The position numbers and the translations under genes are program-made. A DNA stretch of 64,000 bases from Bugulina stolonifera (taxonomy: Eukaryota > Bryozoa > Gymnolaemata > Cheilostomatida > Bugulidae). Below the pieces are notes generated by a model. It was given only the letters and a program-made list of their open reading frames with translations, did no database searches and was not told the DNA's origin. Location of the stretch: assembly GCA_935421135.1 (NCBI GenBank), contig OW285189.1, positions 21,950,298 through 22,014,297 of the forward strand. The letters are read 5' to 3'. Numbering within the stretch: the first letter of the stretch is position 1; each line of letters begins with the position of its first letter. This document shows, in pieces, positions 1 through 11,829 of the stretch.

Positions 1-1121
1 ATGGTTATTCTACATGTGGTCGAAGTTGGAAAAAATAATAGTGCACGTGTATGTGATATTAAAATGATAATATTATATTACTAAACAGTTTGCGTCAGCA
101 TGAATGCATTATTGTAATTATAAAGGCATATATGTTGAAGTCAGAGTAAAATCCTATCTAAATAACTAACTACTTGTAGAATTACACTGGGATTTGATAA
201 TCTAGAGCTTGGACTTTGTGGGTGACGCAATAACTTGCTAAGTTGAAATTTGCGATAGCTTATTATTATGGTACCAGAGGCAAAGAGCAAATAACTCCAA
301 AGCAGGTGTAATATTACAATGTACCTACACTCCTATAGTGTGGGTTCCATGTAGCACACTGTATCAATAGGCTGGTAAAATTAATTGTGTTGCTATCTGC
401 CGGTGCCTCTGCTCCGTGAGGTGTACCTATTACATTACATCACAGAGCTTACCTGTGAGCTCAATCATAGCTACATGTAATGGCTAAACTGGCACCTAGC
501 CAGAAAGCCAAACAATAGAATGCTGCCATTTCTTGAACAACAAATTTTCAGTGACATAGTTGTAGCTGTAGCTAGCCTGAGGTGCTCCATGAACTGTTTA
601 TGGGAACTAGCACTAGCTGCTACAGTCAGTATGTGTCGCTACATGGAACAAGCCTAATGATTTTAATATAGCCAGGGTTTCTTCAGTAAAATTCAACATG
701 GAGAAGTTGTCTTCTCCAGAGCCATGGCTCTGGTCTCCATTATATATGGTCTGGCCTCTCAATCCAATGGCTCTAACCACAAACAAGTACCTAAGGCTAC
801 ATGGAATTATGTAAACTTGCACCTTAGATGATTGCCTAGGTTCTGTATGCTCAGTCATTGTGTGGAGTAAATAGGTATGTATTTTTGGTGATCAGCACCA
901 ACACCAAAGTATCATCTTCCAGAGGTCAGTTTCAGAGAGGTCATAGTTTTGTTGAACAGCAATAACCTAAAATCTAAATAATCTCCAGGTGTGTAGCTGG
1001 TTTATACCATGATGACATAAACTTAATATGAGTAGAGTTGCAAGCACTTTTCTACAAATAATTCAAATAATTCCAAAGCCTACATGAATTTATTGCCCAA
1101 TCACTTGCATATTTTGTTTAG
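1..1121. other. intron of upstream nuclear receptor gene, no exon seen
   Basis: No plus-strand open frame with acceptor and donor sites is visible here, so this should be intron lying 5' of the first visible receptor exon. Roughly 655-835 holds a degraded copy of the MITE family seen intact at 3385-3550: both share a GGAGAAGTTG...CTTCTC core and an 'aaccacaaacaag' block. The minus-strand open frame near 613-858 runs through that repeat and is not a gene. Confidence 0.6.
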
Positions 1122-4100
1122 AGCGAGATCTTAAACTTTATGAAGACTATGCATAGCTCAATATCTGGAGACATGCTCTGGGATCTACCTACTTTGAAGC
1201 TGAGCCCTAAGCAGTTATGCGATGTCTGGTCACACGGTTTAACCAACTTTGTTAACTATATGGTTAGCTTTGCCAAGAGCATACCTGGGTTTCTCGATAT
1301 CCCGGGCCATGATCAGGTGATCTTAGTAAAAGGTTCAAAGCCACAATTAGCTGTCCTTCTGAGATTCAAACATGGTGACAACACGTATGATGCCAACATA
1401 CATTATGATACAAGTTCAAAAGCAATTAACTTCCTGCCTAAGCAAATCTTAGAAATGGTGACTGCCTCAAGTGATCATGATGAGCTGCTGTCCAGGTGAG
1501 TGAAGAACAGTTGACTACTATAAAAGCTATTAAGTACAAGGAGCAATGGCCAGTACCATGTGCAAGCCTTAGCCTCGCTATGCAAGGTTATTTATCTCGT
1601 CATTTTTTAAAATCGTTATTGTATCAAGGATATTCTATTTGATCATTTCTTGTAGCTACGTGTACTATAATTATACAGTATCTATGACTGGGTAAGCCAG
1701 TGTAGTTCTGAAAGTGGGCTTATTAGGTGCAATGCACAAACAGTAATGCATGCATGTAGGTTGTAGGCTCTTTTAGACTACAATCACGATACTAGTAGTA
1801 GTATCATACTACTACAGTTTGTTTTAGCTAGCATTAAGGCAAAATTCATAAAAGTTGGAAAATATTGTTAATTGTTCAACAATGAAGTAACTCTGCATAC
1901 TGAATACCAAAGGGCTCAGTGCAGACAATAGAGCGAGAACTTCTGTATGCAATCTGTAGCCCAAAGCCCTACAAAACCAAAGTCTGACCATTCACGATAA
2001 TACGTTTCACATGGTTTATGGCGCCATTTTTGTTTCCTTTGTGCAGCCTTGAGACATTGCATATATTTATGTATCATGCCTATCAGTAAGTTGAGGTGCT
2101 ATAGGCTAAGCACCAAGTCTTACTCATATAATTGTAACCAAATACTGTAAACAGTAGTGCTGGGCGGTTTTGATTTGCATGTGCATTCAGTTTTTTTGCT
2201 GATTTTTCTAAAAAACTGAATAAAAACCGAAGTTGTCTTCTCACCCTCGGTTTAATTCAGTTTTTTTAATTCATGAAAAAACACCGAACCGAACCGGAAA
2301 TTAAATACTCAATATTGGAGTTGTCACACCCTGCTTTTATGCTGTAATGGCGGCCATTTTAAATTTTCTTTAATAAATTGCAATTATTAAATGCCAATCA
2401 TCTATAATAATATGGAAGTATAACAACTGGAATTCAGTGAAACTAAAGTAAATCATCTCTGGGTGACAATGATGGCTGTAGCTAAGTATTTATTCAAAGG
2501 ATGACATCGAATTATAAAGATTGAAAGATGCATGACATAAATTCATGTGTTCGGAGTTTCAGCCATTACCGGAAATGGCCGTCATTTTTATTTTGTTCAA
2601 TAATTTGCAATAATTAAATATTAATTATTTATAACTATATGCAAGTTTGACTACTAGAATCAAATGAAAACTACAGTAAACCCTTACTGGGTGACATTGA
2701 TGGCTGCAGCTAAGTCTGTATTCCAAGGATGGCATCGAATTATAAGGATTAAAAAAAGCACTAAAATGGCAGCCATTTTCATTTAGTTTAATAGTTAACA
2801 ATTATTAAATATTTATTATTTATAATAATCTGCAATCGTAACTGCTATAAAGGAGTGAAACTACAATAAATAGCCACTGAGTGATTATATTATGGCTGCA
2901 GCTAAGTCTAAATTCCAAGGATGGCATCGAATTATAAGGATTGAAAGAAGCATAACATGAATTCACGTGTTTTCAACGCCAGCCATTATTGAAAGTGGGT
3001 GCGCTAAGAGGCCAGGCGCGGTTTGACTTTTAAAACCGAATAAAACCGCACCGCCGCATTCGGTGTCGGTTCACATTTTAAATTTTGGCGGTTTTTGAAC
3101 CGAATGAAAAAAAACCGAAAAAACTGAATGACACCGAAACACCGCCCAGCACTAGTAAACAGTCTAGAACTACATGTAAGTTTAATTGCCTACTATCATG
3201 TGAAACATGTAGCCATTCTTATTTGTTTAGCTTTGAGAAAAAGATGGCTTCCCTGAATGTACAGTGCCCCAGTGTAGCTGTATTATGTGCAATGTCATTG
3301 TTCTCTCCAGACAGGGAAAACCTTTCTCTAGACAGCAAGGAGAAAGTGACTATCCTCCAAAATCAGCTAACTCTGGTAAGTTGAGTTAGGTGCAGAAGTG
3401 GAGAAATTTGAGATAGCCTTTGTTCTTCGCCAAAAATGAAGCAGGAGAAGTTGCCTTCTCTATATTTTGCTGGTTGACCGCCCTTACCCCAAACCCCAAC
3501 CACAAACAAGGAACTAAGGCTATCCAAATTTCTCCACTACTGCACCTAACAGGGTAAGTTATAGACAATGTATTATTACCACCCACCACCACCTTGGGAT
3601 CGCCCAGTGTAGGCCTAGTATGTCATATGGGCTTTATATTATGTGCTCTGGCCAGTGAACCAATAACATGTATGTGACTTGATTCGTGGATTGACATAAA
3701 ACTGTCATATATTCTTTTGTATTTTCCATAGCCACATATTTTCATAACACCATATTAGGCCTATTTATTATACCATTCTTGCAAACCAAACACAGCAGAG
3801 ATCCTGCTCTAGCAAGACGTGTAGGCTACACTAGCAACATTTCATATTATTATTGTCACAAAACTAGTGAGGTGATGTGACCGGTTTGGTAAATAGTTGT
3901 ATGTTCTATGCTTTATTGATCATCACCAAGACTGCTTTCTTCTGAATAGCTTGTGCCTTTCCAGTCTCTGTTTTTGTACTAAACAAAATAATCCAATGAT
4001 GTAAAAAGAAGTAAAAGTAGTAAACACTTTCTAGTAAAGAATTGCACAGCCTTTGTAATAATGTTGTTACAGTTTATAATATTACAGTCGTAAGAATGTC

Positions 4101-5340
4101 CTAGTACCTGTTTTATAATCGTACGCTAAGGCCATGGGCATTCGTAAGCTACTGATCATAATTAGAAGTTGTCCTATCTCTATCTGTTTTCTTCTACTTT
4201 TAGAAAACAGATTGAGAAAGGGCAACTTCTAATTATGATTAATAGCTTATGAGTGCCCATGAGTAAGCCGCACTGCAATTATGTTCTTCTCGGTGCCTGT
4301 TTATATTGAGTCAATTTCGCCACAACTTGTAATTCTACATTCTGCGCCATAGCAAGACCATACCGCCGAGATTTGATGACATGTTGAGGATAAGTTGAAA
4401 AGACCTCTTTATTAATATTACAATGTATTTAAAATTTATTTCAAATAGGGAAGAAAACTTTAAAATGAAATTAATGGACTATTACAACAAAAATAAGATT
4501 CGAAACCTAAACTCTGAAATCAAGGAGGTGTTTTTCAAACTACTTTCTCAGTAGGTGTTGGTTCATGCACAAGAGAAACATACTGATTTTGAAAATGCCT
4601 GGTGAGATAGGTTTTGACCAAATATAGCCAACTCAACAAAGGCGTCCTTTGTTAAGCCTACTAAATAATGTTATCATACATTGGTATGCAAACAATGTAC
4701 ATGTAATACTGCTAAATGTAATATGCTGCTGTCGATTCCCTTGTATGTTATCACTACATAGTATTCCACCATTCCATTCAGTGTAGTAATTAAATGTAAA
4801 TGTGAATATTAGCTAGCATGCCATAATTATCGCATAGCTTTCCTATTATAAAACCACATAAATTATATTATATATATAGGAGTCGTCCAAATGAAGAGGC
4901 ATCAATTTGCACTAAATATGTAACAATATGTAACTAATTTATTTATTATAGTATAATTATTTGTTATAGTAAATAAATTAGAGTTGTCTTCTCTTCATTT
5001 TGTAAGTGGTCCACTCTTACCCCTAGCCCCAACCTGACAGTATTTACTGTTATTACCTGAAATGAAGGAAATCTATTATAGGTTTGCTAATAGATCTGCA
5101 GGTTGTCTAATAAATATTATTGTTATATCTGTTTTATAGGTGCTGACCCACGTGCTGAATACAACACATCCCGGTGATAAAACAGTATTAGCAGATTATC
5201 TCATGCTATTAACAACTCTCAGAGAATTAAATGAGTATAATGCTCAGGCTCTAAAACATGCCCACCAAAAATTCATTCCACACTTGGACCTGCGTCTACA
5301 GCAAGAGGCCTCCTCATTCTTCTCATGTTCAACCGAGTAA
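1122..5340 (+). CDS. nuclear receptor, ligand-binding domain (3' part of gene)
   Basis: Three exons are visible: 1122-1495, 3231-3375 and 5140-5340, joined in phases 2 and 0, giving 239 residues and a TAA stop. The DNA-binding exons are left of the window. The nuclear-receptor ligand-domain signature is present: FAKSIPGFLDIPGHDQ followed by VILVKG corresponds to the helix 3-5 'F-K-x-P-x-F-x-x-L-x-x-x-D-Q-x-x-L-K' pattern. The middle exon (145 bases) and both intron phases match the complete receptor at 12185-16456, so the two are tandem paralogues. The product should be a ligand- or coregulator-controlled transcription factor. The C-terminal helix is degenerate: where the paralogue has LLQEVL (a good AF-2 core), this one has LQQEAS, so classical ligand-dependent activation may be weakened (inference). 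Confidence 0.9.
2155..3154. mobile_element. non-autonomous hAT-type DNA transposon, exactly 1,000 bp
   Basis: Terminal inverted repeats start TAGTGCTGGGCGGT on the left and end ACCGCCCAGCACTA (with one mismatch) on the right. The element is bounded by a perfect 8-bp target duplication, GTAAACAG, at 2147-2154 and 3155-3162. An 8-bp duplication with a CAG-GCTGGGCGG-like end is typical of hAT elements. The interior has no transposase frame. It holds about three diverged tandem units of roughly 200-240 bp, each containing 'ggcagccatttt', an 'aattattaaat' stretch and 'ggatggcatcgaattata'. It lies in a receptor intron and ends 76 bp before the next exon. Confidence 0.85.
3385..3550. mobile_element. 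MITE, copy 1 of a local family
   Basis: About 166 bp with inverted ends: GTTAGGTGCAG..GTGGAGAAATTT on the left and AAATTTCTCCAC..CTGCACCTAAC on the right. The same ends recur at 19119-19266, and the interior recurs in degraded form near 655-835. It starts 9 bp after the splice donor of the exon ending at 3375, with no sign of damage to that donor. Superfamily not assigned; no clear target duplication is visible. Confidence 0.75.
4133..4261. mobile_element. palindromic foldback element (MITE-like)
   Basis: Two arms of about 60 bases are near-perfect reverse complements around a loop of roughly 9 bases (tctactttt). The left arm runs CATGGGCATTCGTAAGCTA, ATCATAATTAGAAGTTG, then ATCTGTTTTCT; the right arm returns through AGAAAACAGAT, CAACTTCTAATTATGAT and TGCCCATG. 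It lies in the last intron of the first receptor gene. A transcript of the intron would fold into a long hairpin. Confidence 0.85.
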
Positions 5341-5523
5341 TTACTGGAAGTAAATATAATTATATTATGGTGTCTAGTAACTTCTAATCAAGAATGGAAC
5401 AATATTACAATAGTTATTGAATGTTTAAATTGTGACGGTATTCAATATTGTTTGTACAAGTTGCATCACATGTGATGTATTGTCATTTTACATGTAGTTG
5501 CAGTCAAGATATATTTGGCCAAA

Positions 5524-5529
5524 AATAAA
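5524..5529 (+). other. polyadenylation signal AATAAA, first receptor gene
   Basis: AATAAA 184 bases downstream of the receptor stop codon, in an otherwise non-coding stretch. Position and motif fit a 3' end for that gene; not verified by transcripts. Confidence 0.5.
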
Positions 5530-6313
5530 ACAATCAGTTCAACATACTAAGAACTACTAAAGTCGTTTCTAGTGTAAATATACATTGTACATATGCTTGA
5601 TTTTATATTGTTGTATGTTATTGCTTATAAACGGAAATAGTCTTAGCCCAATTGGAGGAAGACAACTTCTATATACAGTCCTTTCACAAATTTTTCTTTG
5701 TGGAAGAATATAATTTTTGCATTGTAGTTCTGTAACTTGGTATTGTAGCATAGATAAGAACAGTAACTACAGTCTGATAAGCTGCTGTAACTGTGATCTT
5801 ATATAGCCTTCTTACTCCTTGATATAACGCAACAGTAAATAATAGCAACATTGGTAAACCACATGTACAAGCAATTCTTAAAACACCTGTAGCTTTCTTT
5901 GAAAGTGACAGGAGTGACCATATGAGCTCCAAAGGAAAATCTTGGCGGGATCTTATATTTAAAATAAACATTGTACAGTGTACACGACTGTATGTCATTG
6001 TCATACAATGTACATCGTCATGTACACATACATGTCTGTACATTGTACACGACGAAAGCTGTTGAACACACTACTTTGAAGTTGTCCTCTTACAGTGTGG
6101 GAGATGACAACTCCTTAATGAAACAACTTTGTATTGGCCTGGTCATCACCATCAGGACAAACGTACCGAACCGATCACCGCACAACCAACCCTCTCTTTG
6201 ACTAAGCTAGCGGTGAGCGGATCGTGCTCGCACGAGCCTTTCTCCGTGCAATAGAGATGCTATGGCTAGTAGCACGTTGGTTTTGTTTTGAGCGCTACAT
6301 CCGTGAAGAATAT
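5530..6313. other. spacer between first receptor and THAP gene
   Basis: No gene seen. The minus-strand open frames here (for example 5684-6043) lack family features and splice partners. A short foldback lies at about 6073-6112 (AAGTTGTCCTCTTAC against GGGAGATGACAACTC), and several GTACAnTGTAC palindromes fall at about 5970-6055. The stretch 6200-6310 is less AT-rich and may be the THAP promoter region. Confidence 0.5.
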
Positions 6314-6384
6314 GCGACCAAGGATAGTAGGAGTGATAGGATGTCAAGGCTAGGCAATTTCGCGTTGCAATTGCGGAGTTGTGT
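6314..6384. repeat. left inverted repeat flanking the THAP gene
   Basis: Contains AAGGATAGTAGGAGT, TAGGATGTCAAGGC, GCGTTGCAA and GGAGTTGTG in that order. The same blocks occur in reverse-complement order at 9763-9846 on the far side of the THAP gene. It sits 86 bp before the THAP start codon, probably in the leader. Confidence 0.7.
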
Positions 6385-6469
6385 TCCGCCGTTTTTGTGC
6401 TGAGGTTTCATTTCCTGTAAATATGTCTGAGATGCTAAACGTGTAATCTTACAGCTCTTCAATATCATA

Positions 6470-9375
6470 ATGGCAAGCCAGAAGAAGAAAGTTAAAGCTG
6501 GCAAAATATGTTCTGACCCACTATGCAGCAATTACCAGAGTATGGGGTTCCATTTCTTTCGATTCCCTAAAGAAAAAGAAAGGTAATTAGTAATCGTAAA
6601 ATGATAATTTCAAATTTGATATTTATATTAATAAATATTAATATAAATACATGTATAATATAAATATTTCAGTTATATTGGTAAAACGATATTATTATTG
6701 CCATTCTGTTATTATTTTGAGTATTAAAAAGCGGTTTTATTGTTTTTGTTGTTGTTGCATGTAACATAAAACATGTATTAAGTAATTGTAAATGAATCTG
6801 ATGAGGTCTTTAGCTTAGTAAGTTTTAGTTTAGTATCTAATCTTATTTTAAATGATAATGATTTGATATTCATAGAAAAAATTTTTCTCTGTCTCTATAC
6901 GTGTAGTAGCATACATTATAGATTATTGTTAATGTTATGTACTTATCTATTATTAATTAATTTAATGAATAATCATCGATTAAACACCTCACCATGTTGT
7001 AATTAATATTCTTATTGCTTATAACTTTATTGATAAAATAAAAATAAAATAATTTAATAGCGCCCTAAGTACATGTATATTAATATTGTATTTAAATTCT
7101 TATTATATTATTTATATACAAATATAATATTCCTATTGGTAAATAGTCTAATATTATTGAAAGCTGGCAATGCACAAATCCTCATCCATCAATCATTTCT
7201 GAGCTTTTCAGTCATTATTGATTTTATGTTCATATAACTGTTTTGTGTGCAATGACTGAAAAATTAAACTATGTAGTAAATTGTATTACATATTAAACTG
7301 ATTAAATAATAGCCCTATGTTGGTTGTTTTTTGCTATAGGTGTCAGCGCTGGATACTAAATAGCCGCTCGCAGCACCTGATGAGTAGAGATTGGAGCACA
7401 TTGTATAATACAGATGTAAGTAGGCTACTGTTAACATGTTCTTAAATGTTGTGGAAGCTTGCAGCAAAGATGGTCAAAATGCCTTATGATGATATTTCAA
7501 TTCTCTTACTCAACTTCAATCCCATGAGGTGAGATCTGCATTGCCGATCAAATATCTCTACTTCACCCTGTCTTCAGCATCTTCTTCTTTCACCTTTGTT
7601 GTTTCCATTACCTTCTTTATCTAGTTGTCTTCATATGGACCTTCTCTAAACCTATATGTTATTATGAATTATACATTTAGGTTTTGTGCTCGGAGCATTT
7701 TGAGGAGAGTCATTTTACCAATGACGAGAAGAAACGTCTGAATTGGAATGCTACTCCCACTCTCTTTCCAAATATTCCAAATCCACCAAGACCAATTGCG
7801 ACTAAAAGGGAAGCTCGTACGGTTTCTCTAACACCTGCTAAAAGAGTAAGAGATGAGAATTTTGAAGTAAGATTTTCCTTTCATCTTATTTGGAGATGTT
7901 TTATAATGAGCATTATGCTCGATTAGCTGCCAACTATTTTCAATGCTGTTATTAGCTGTTTAGGTTTACCCACTAATTCAGGTTTAGCCATGTTTGGTTA
8001 TGCTACTAGCAACTTGGTACCGTAAGTAAATGCTGTTCTAGTTTAAGACCATGTTAACTGCTACGTTTTGCATGAAGTCTTGTTGCTGGCATCAATCGAC
8101 AATATTTCTTTGTAGAAGCTGTCTCTATAGTTTTTGACACCAAGCAAAAGAATATGAATATTCGAGTATTTAAAATTACTGAGATAGTTACAATAATCAA
8201 TCATCTGTTTAATATGGGCATTACGCAAAAAAATACTGAATATTTTAGAGTAATTCTCGTTTTAGCATTTAGCTTGATCTTCAAACAATGTAATCAATGT
8301 TAGATACATTGAATGTGACTGCCTGAAAGATGATAGCTAAGGGTGAACTATCGGTTGTGTGAATTTGATCCTAGTAGTAAACCAATCTCTAAACTATTAA
8401 TTTCGCAAAAAGAAGTAGTTCTATATTCTTTAGCCATCAGCAACGGCGAGTTTGGGAGATGTGGAGGAGATAGTTATTGACACGTTTGCTACTAGTTCCA
8501 CACCAAAGCAGAGTTCCACACCAGAGCAGAGTTCCACACCAAAGCAGAATTCCAAAGCTAGTGATGGTGATATTACTTTCCACATACATTTTGCATGCTA
8601 TATTTCTTTTCATTTTTTGCTTGACAGATTGCGACACTGCTTCAGCTGGCTGTTCTGTAAACATATGATGTTGAGGCAAATGGGCTATGCACGAGTTGTT
8701 TGGTGGCAGAACCTCGGAAATGCAACTGGAAAAAGATCTGTGTATGCATGTCTATGCGCACGTGTGGATGCGTGTGCATGCTTGTTGCTCGGACATGCTT
8801 AGAAATCTAGGGCTGGTGCAATTCCAGCTGTCGGCCATTTAGAAGTCGTACTTGTAGAACCTAGAGATCAGGATGTCAGAGCAAATCTTATATAACTCCA
8901 AATACGACATACTATTGTTGTTATACCAATGCTCTGCAACGAACGAAGAAGAAGCCACCATGACGTTTTAAATGCATGCTTATGGCCTCAGTTCCCATAG
9001 CCTCCCCACTTGCGTTTGTCGGAGAAAATGCTTCATTACCATTCCCACAATGGGAAATTATGCTTTATAGTAGATGATTAAACACTTGGGGAAAAACATA
9101 ATTGTTGGTGTACAATGTATTTGTTTGCAACTGAAGGCTATACCAGTAGAGCCACTCTCTGTAGTACCCGCCACTCTCTGTAGTACCGTTAGATTAGGTG
9201 TGTTAATGCTATTACCAGTCTTTAGACAGTATTGTTGTTATAATTTACATGTATGCGTTCATTTCTAAATTCAGAATCTACCCAACCAGCAAAAGACACC
9301 CCAAGAAAGAGAGCACTGAAAGCTAAGATGAGGAAGAAGACAAACCTACTTCGAATCGTGCCGTATATAATATAA
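6470..9375 (+). CDS. THAP domain DNA-binding protein
   Basis: Five exons with consistent phases: 6470-6582, 7340-7415, 7681-7866, 8434-8566 and 9275-9375; 202 residues. Residues 1-93 form a THAP zinc finger. The C2CH ligands are C14, C19, C66 and H69 (CSEHF); also present are the FRFP proline, W42 in KERCQRW, and an AVPTIF-like box ATPTLFP (87-93). THAP domains bind DNA site-specifically in nuclear proteins and in P-element-type transposases. After the finger comes a basic stretch, then three in-frame six-residue repeats (SSTPKQ, SSTPEQ, SSTPKQ, about 146-163) from an 18-bp tandem repeat, and a basic C-terminus (PRKRALKAKMRKK). There is no coiled coil or transposase catalytic region, so the protein is short for the family. 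An AATAAA lies 34 bases past the stop. The gene is bracketed by an inverted repeat. Confidence 0.85.
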
Positions 9376-9409
9376 ATATGGATTAATGTGTTTTTTTTCA
9401 AGTTAGAAC

Positions 9410-9415
9410 AATAAA
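9410..9415 (+). other. polyadenylation signal AATAAA, THAP gene
   Basis: AATAAA starting 35 bases after the THAP stop codon, a plausible distance for a short 3' UTR. Confidence 0.5.
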
Positions 9416-9762
9416 TCGATTGGCCTGCTTATGGCGTTGAAGTTGAAATAATGTTTAAACAGAGAGCAAGCTGGCTACAGTGCCATTTAATCATTCAGCC
9501 ACCTCAAGTCTCAAACCATATTTGTAGCCCAACATTGAGATTTGATCTCAACAACAGCTAAGCAAGAAGCCTCTTACATGTGTACAATTGCATTAGCAAT
9601 GTGATGAAACAACTCCAAATAACTCTAGAAGTGTACAAACTTGCCTGTCAAATACATAAAGAGGATAACTCTTTTGTCAGAACGTTGTAGAGATAGGAAT
9701 TCCTTGAACATTATAAATCTGCATTATCGTCATAGGACAATCTCAGTACAAAACAGGTGTAT

Positions 9763-9891
9763 GACAACTCCAAACGCGAATATTTTTGCAACGCGGGCGC
9801 TAATAGCGCCTTGACATCCTACTACTCCTACTATCCTTGATGCGACCAAGGATAGTAGGAGTAGTATCACTCCTACTATCCTTGATGCGAC
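9763..9891. repeat. right inverted repeat flanking the THAP gene, partly doubled
   Basis: 9763-9846 is the reverse complement, with small indels, of the block at 6314-6384. It is followed at once by a further inverted piece (9846-9891), so CTACTATCCTTGATGCGAC appears twice around a palindrome centred near 9845. No flanking target duplication was recognised. Confidence 0.7.
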
Positions 9892-10359
9892 GAAAACATT
9901 TGATCTGATCTGCTTCGACTCAGACTAGGGTTGCTCATTCCATAAGCATTTGCGATTTACTGTTTGTTATTTTATTACCTCAGAATGATGATGGATTATG
10001 ACTACTTAGTATTTACAATAATAGGTTATCTCTTTCTTATCTAAATCTATAATTATATTTATTATTGAATTATTATTATATTAATATTTATTTATATTAA
10101 ATTATAAATAATCAAAATTAGAAATTAATTATTTTATATTATAATTATTAATAAATTTTTTATTTTATATGCTCACGTTGAAACAAACTACAACATTCAC
10201 ATTGACATTGAAGCACACTGTTTTCCCACCTGAAGCACCCCACTTACACAATTAGTGATCTAGAATGTACTGTTGTCGCAGAGGTACATCAACTTGAACT
10301 TACATCAATGCCTGCAACGCGTTAGACCGCCTAGAGGGGCGTGCCTCATTGCTGTATAA
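9892..10359. other. AT-rich spacer
   Basis: No gene recognised. 10030-10170 is extremely AT-rich, made of short TAATTATTA-type runs. Confidence 0.5.
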
Positions 10360-11340
10360 TAGTGGTTAGCAGGGTGGAATGCTGTGTTCCAGTAGGAAGC
10401 TTGTGCTGACAATTTAGGGGCAGGGTGGATACCTGGATTGTACCCATCCAGATGATTTTACTAGGCGGATGCCTGGCTGTCAGGATAATTGGTTTTATCA
10501 TTATTCTTGACATCACGTATGGTACGGGGGAGGAAACTGTTGTGGAAGGGCTTTCCACTTGCTTGAACAGACCGTGGAACTCCCCTTGGCTTTGCTCTTG
10601 TCTGGACAGTCGATTTTGGTTGGTTTGTTAGTGCATTGTAGGACTCACAAAGGGCAGGGTGTGCCTCTTTGTTGGACAAGATTCTGAGTAATAACCTGAC
10701 ACGGGACGTTCTTCTCCTTTCCTGCAGTAGTTGTAGCTTGAGCTTTTCTTTGGCTTCAGAAACGCCTCCTCTTCATTTGATATCACATATTGTACGTACC
10801 CCTTTATTTTGTACAAGTTCTAGTGCTTCGATCTCCTTAGCTGAGGAGGGATCCCATGCACAAGAGGCGTACTCAAGATGAGGTAGGCAGAGTGGTTTGT
10901 AAGCTGTGAGCTTTGCATTCTCAGGGGCCCAGTATAGTGCACGTCGGATCATTCCTATCTGTTTCTTCGCATCCTTAATCTTTTTAGCTACATGTATATG
11001 GGTTTCAAATTTAAGATTTGACTGTAGAGTAACACCAAGGTATTTACTGTGATCTGTGTGCTCCAGAACAGTGTCATTTAGAGTGTATTTTGATATATCT
11101 TTCTGAGACTTGAATGCAATTATTTGGCATTTTTTAGTGTTGAAATTTATTCCAGACACATCTGTATAGTGAGTTTAGATTATCTTGAAATCTCTGTTCA
11201 TCGGTTTGGTCTGACACTGCTTGGTACAGCAAAGTATCATCGGCAAAGAGTCCAAACGAACAGTTGACGTACTCAGGCAGGCAGGTCCTATCAAAAATAG
11301 GACCGGTCCCAGCACTGACCCCTGAGGTAAATTCAGAGAG
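10360..11340 (-). pseudogene. non-LTR retrotransposon reverse transcriptase remnant
   Basis: Read on the minus strand, the fragment starts with PQGSVLGPVLF (RT motif), continues after a frameshift with FADDTLLYQ (catalytic Asp-Asp), and after another frameshift with the thumb region HSKYLGVTL and HLEYASCAWDP, then VQNKGVRTICDIK and a C-terminal tail ending LPRTIRDVK. This order matches the C-terminal half of CR1/L2/Jockey-like LINE polymerases. The N-terminal half and endonuclease are missing, and at least two frame changes break it. It is a 5'-truncated dead copy between the THAP gene and the second receptor. Confidence 0.85.
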
Positions 11341-11829
11341 AAGTAAAATATTATTAATATTAATTTATTTAATTATAGCAATAATTGTTATCCTATAATT
11401 TTTGTTTTATTTTAAATTAAAATTACTTAGCTTACACTTTGACTTTTCTTTAACAATGGAATGCTATTCTCATTGTATTGGTTCTTTTTGATTAATTAGC
11501 GATTAGTTCTAGTTCCAGTTTGAGTTTTAGCAGGGGACGTGAAGGATATTTTTCTTCTTACAATTAAAATCATTAAATAATTAGGCCCTGATCACAATTC
11601 CTTTGAAATGCGATGGCCGTTTAATGGAACTATTTACATCTGATGTGGTGGGACACTCCTGACTACCGGCAACGAATTACCGCTGTTAGGGATTACACGC
11701 AAGGTACGGCTCATATTATGGCCATCTTGCTATATAGGCCTACGGGGTGTTAGGGGTTTAGCTATTATTTCATATTTGATGTTAGTTTATACAAGGATTT
11801 TCAATTTGTCTACAGAGCAGTCAGGAACT
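11341..11829. other. spacer before second receptor gene
   Basis: AT-rich sequence without a supported gene. A GC-richer stretch at about 11640-11750 holds no recognisable coding potential. Confidence 0.45.

Noticed and set aside
5684..6043. 119-codon minus-strand frame with hydrophobic stretch
   Set aside because: No recognisable domain, low-complexity AT-rich DNA, no splice partners; overlaps short palindromes.
8627..8655. 29-base mini-exon in the THAP gene
   Set aside because: It has an acceptor and a donor, but its phase is incompatible with the last exon.
8452..8802. Extension of THAP exon 4 to 8802 as one long frame
   Set aside because: Splicing at 8566 in phase 1 joins perfectly to the basic C-terminal exon at 9275, while the extension reads non-conserved Cys-rich sequence.
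10425..10631. Plus-strand frames across 10425-10881
   Set aside because: Shadows of the minus-strand reverse-transcriptase remnant.
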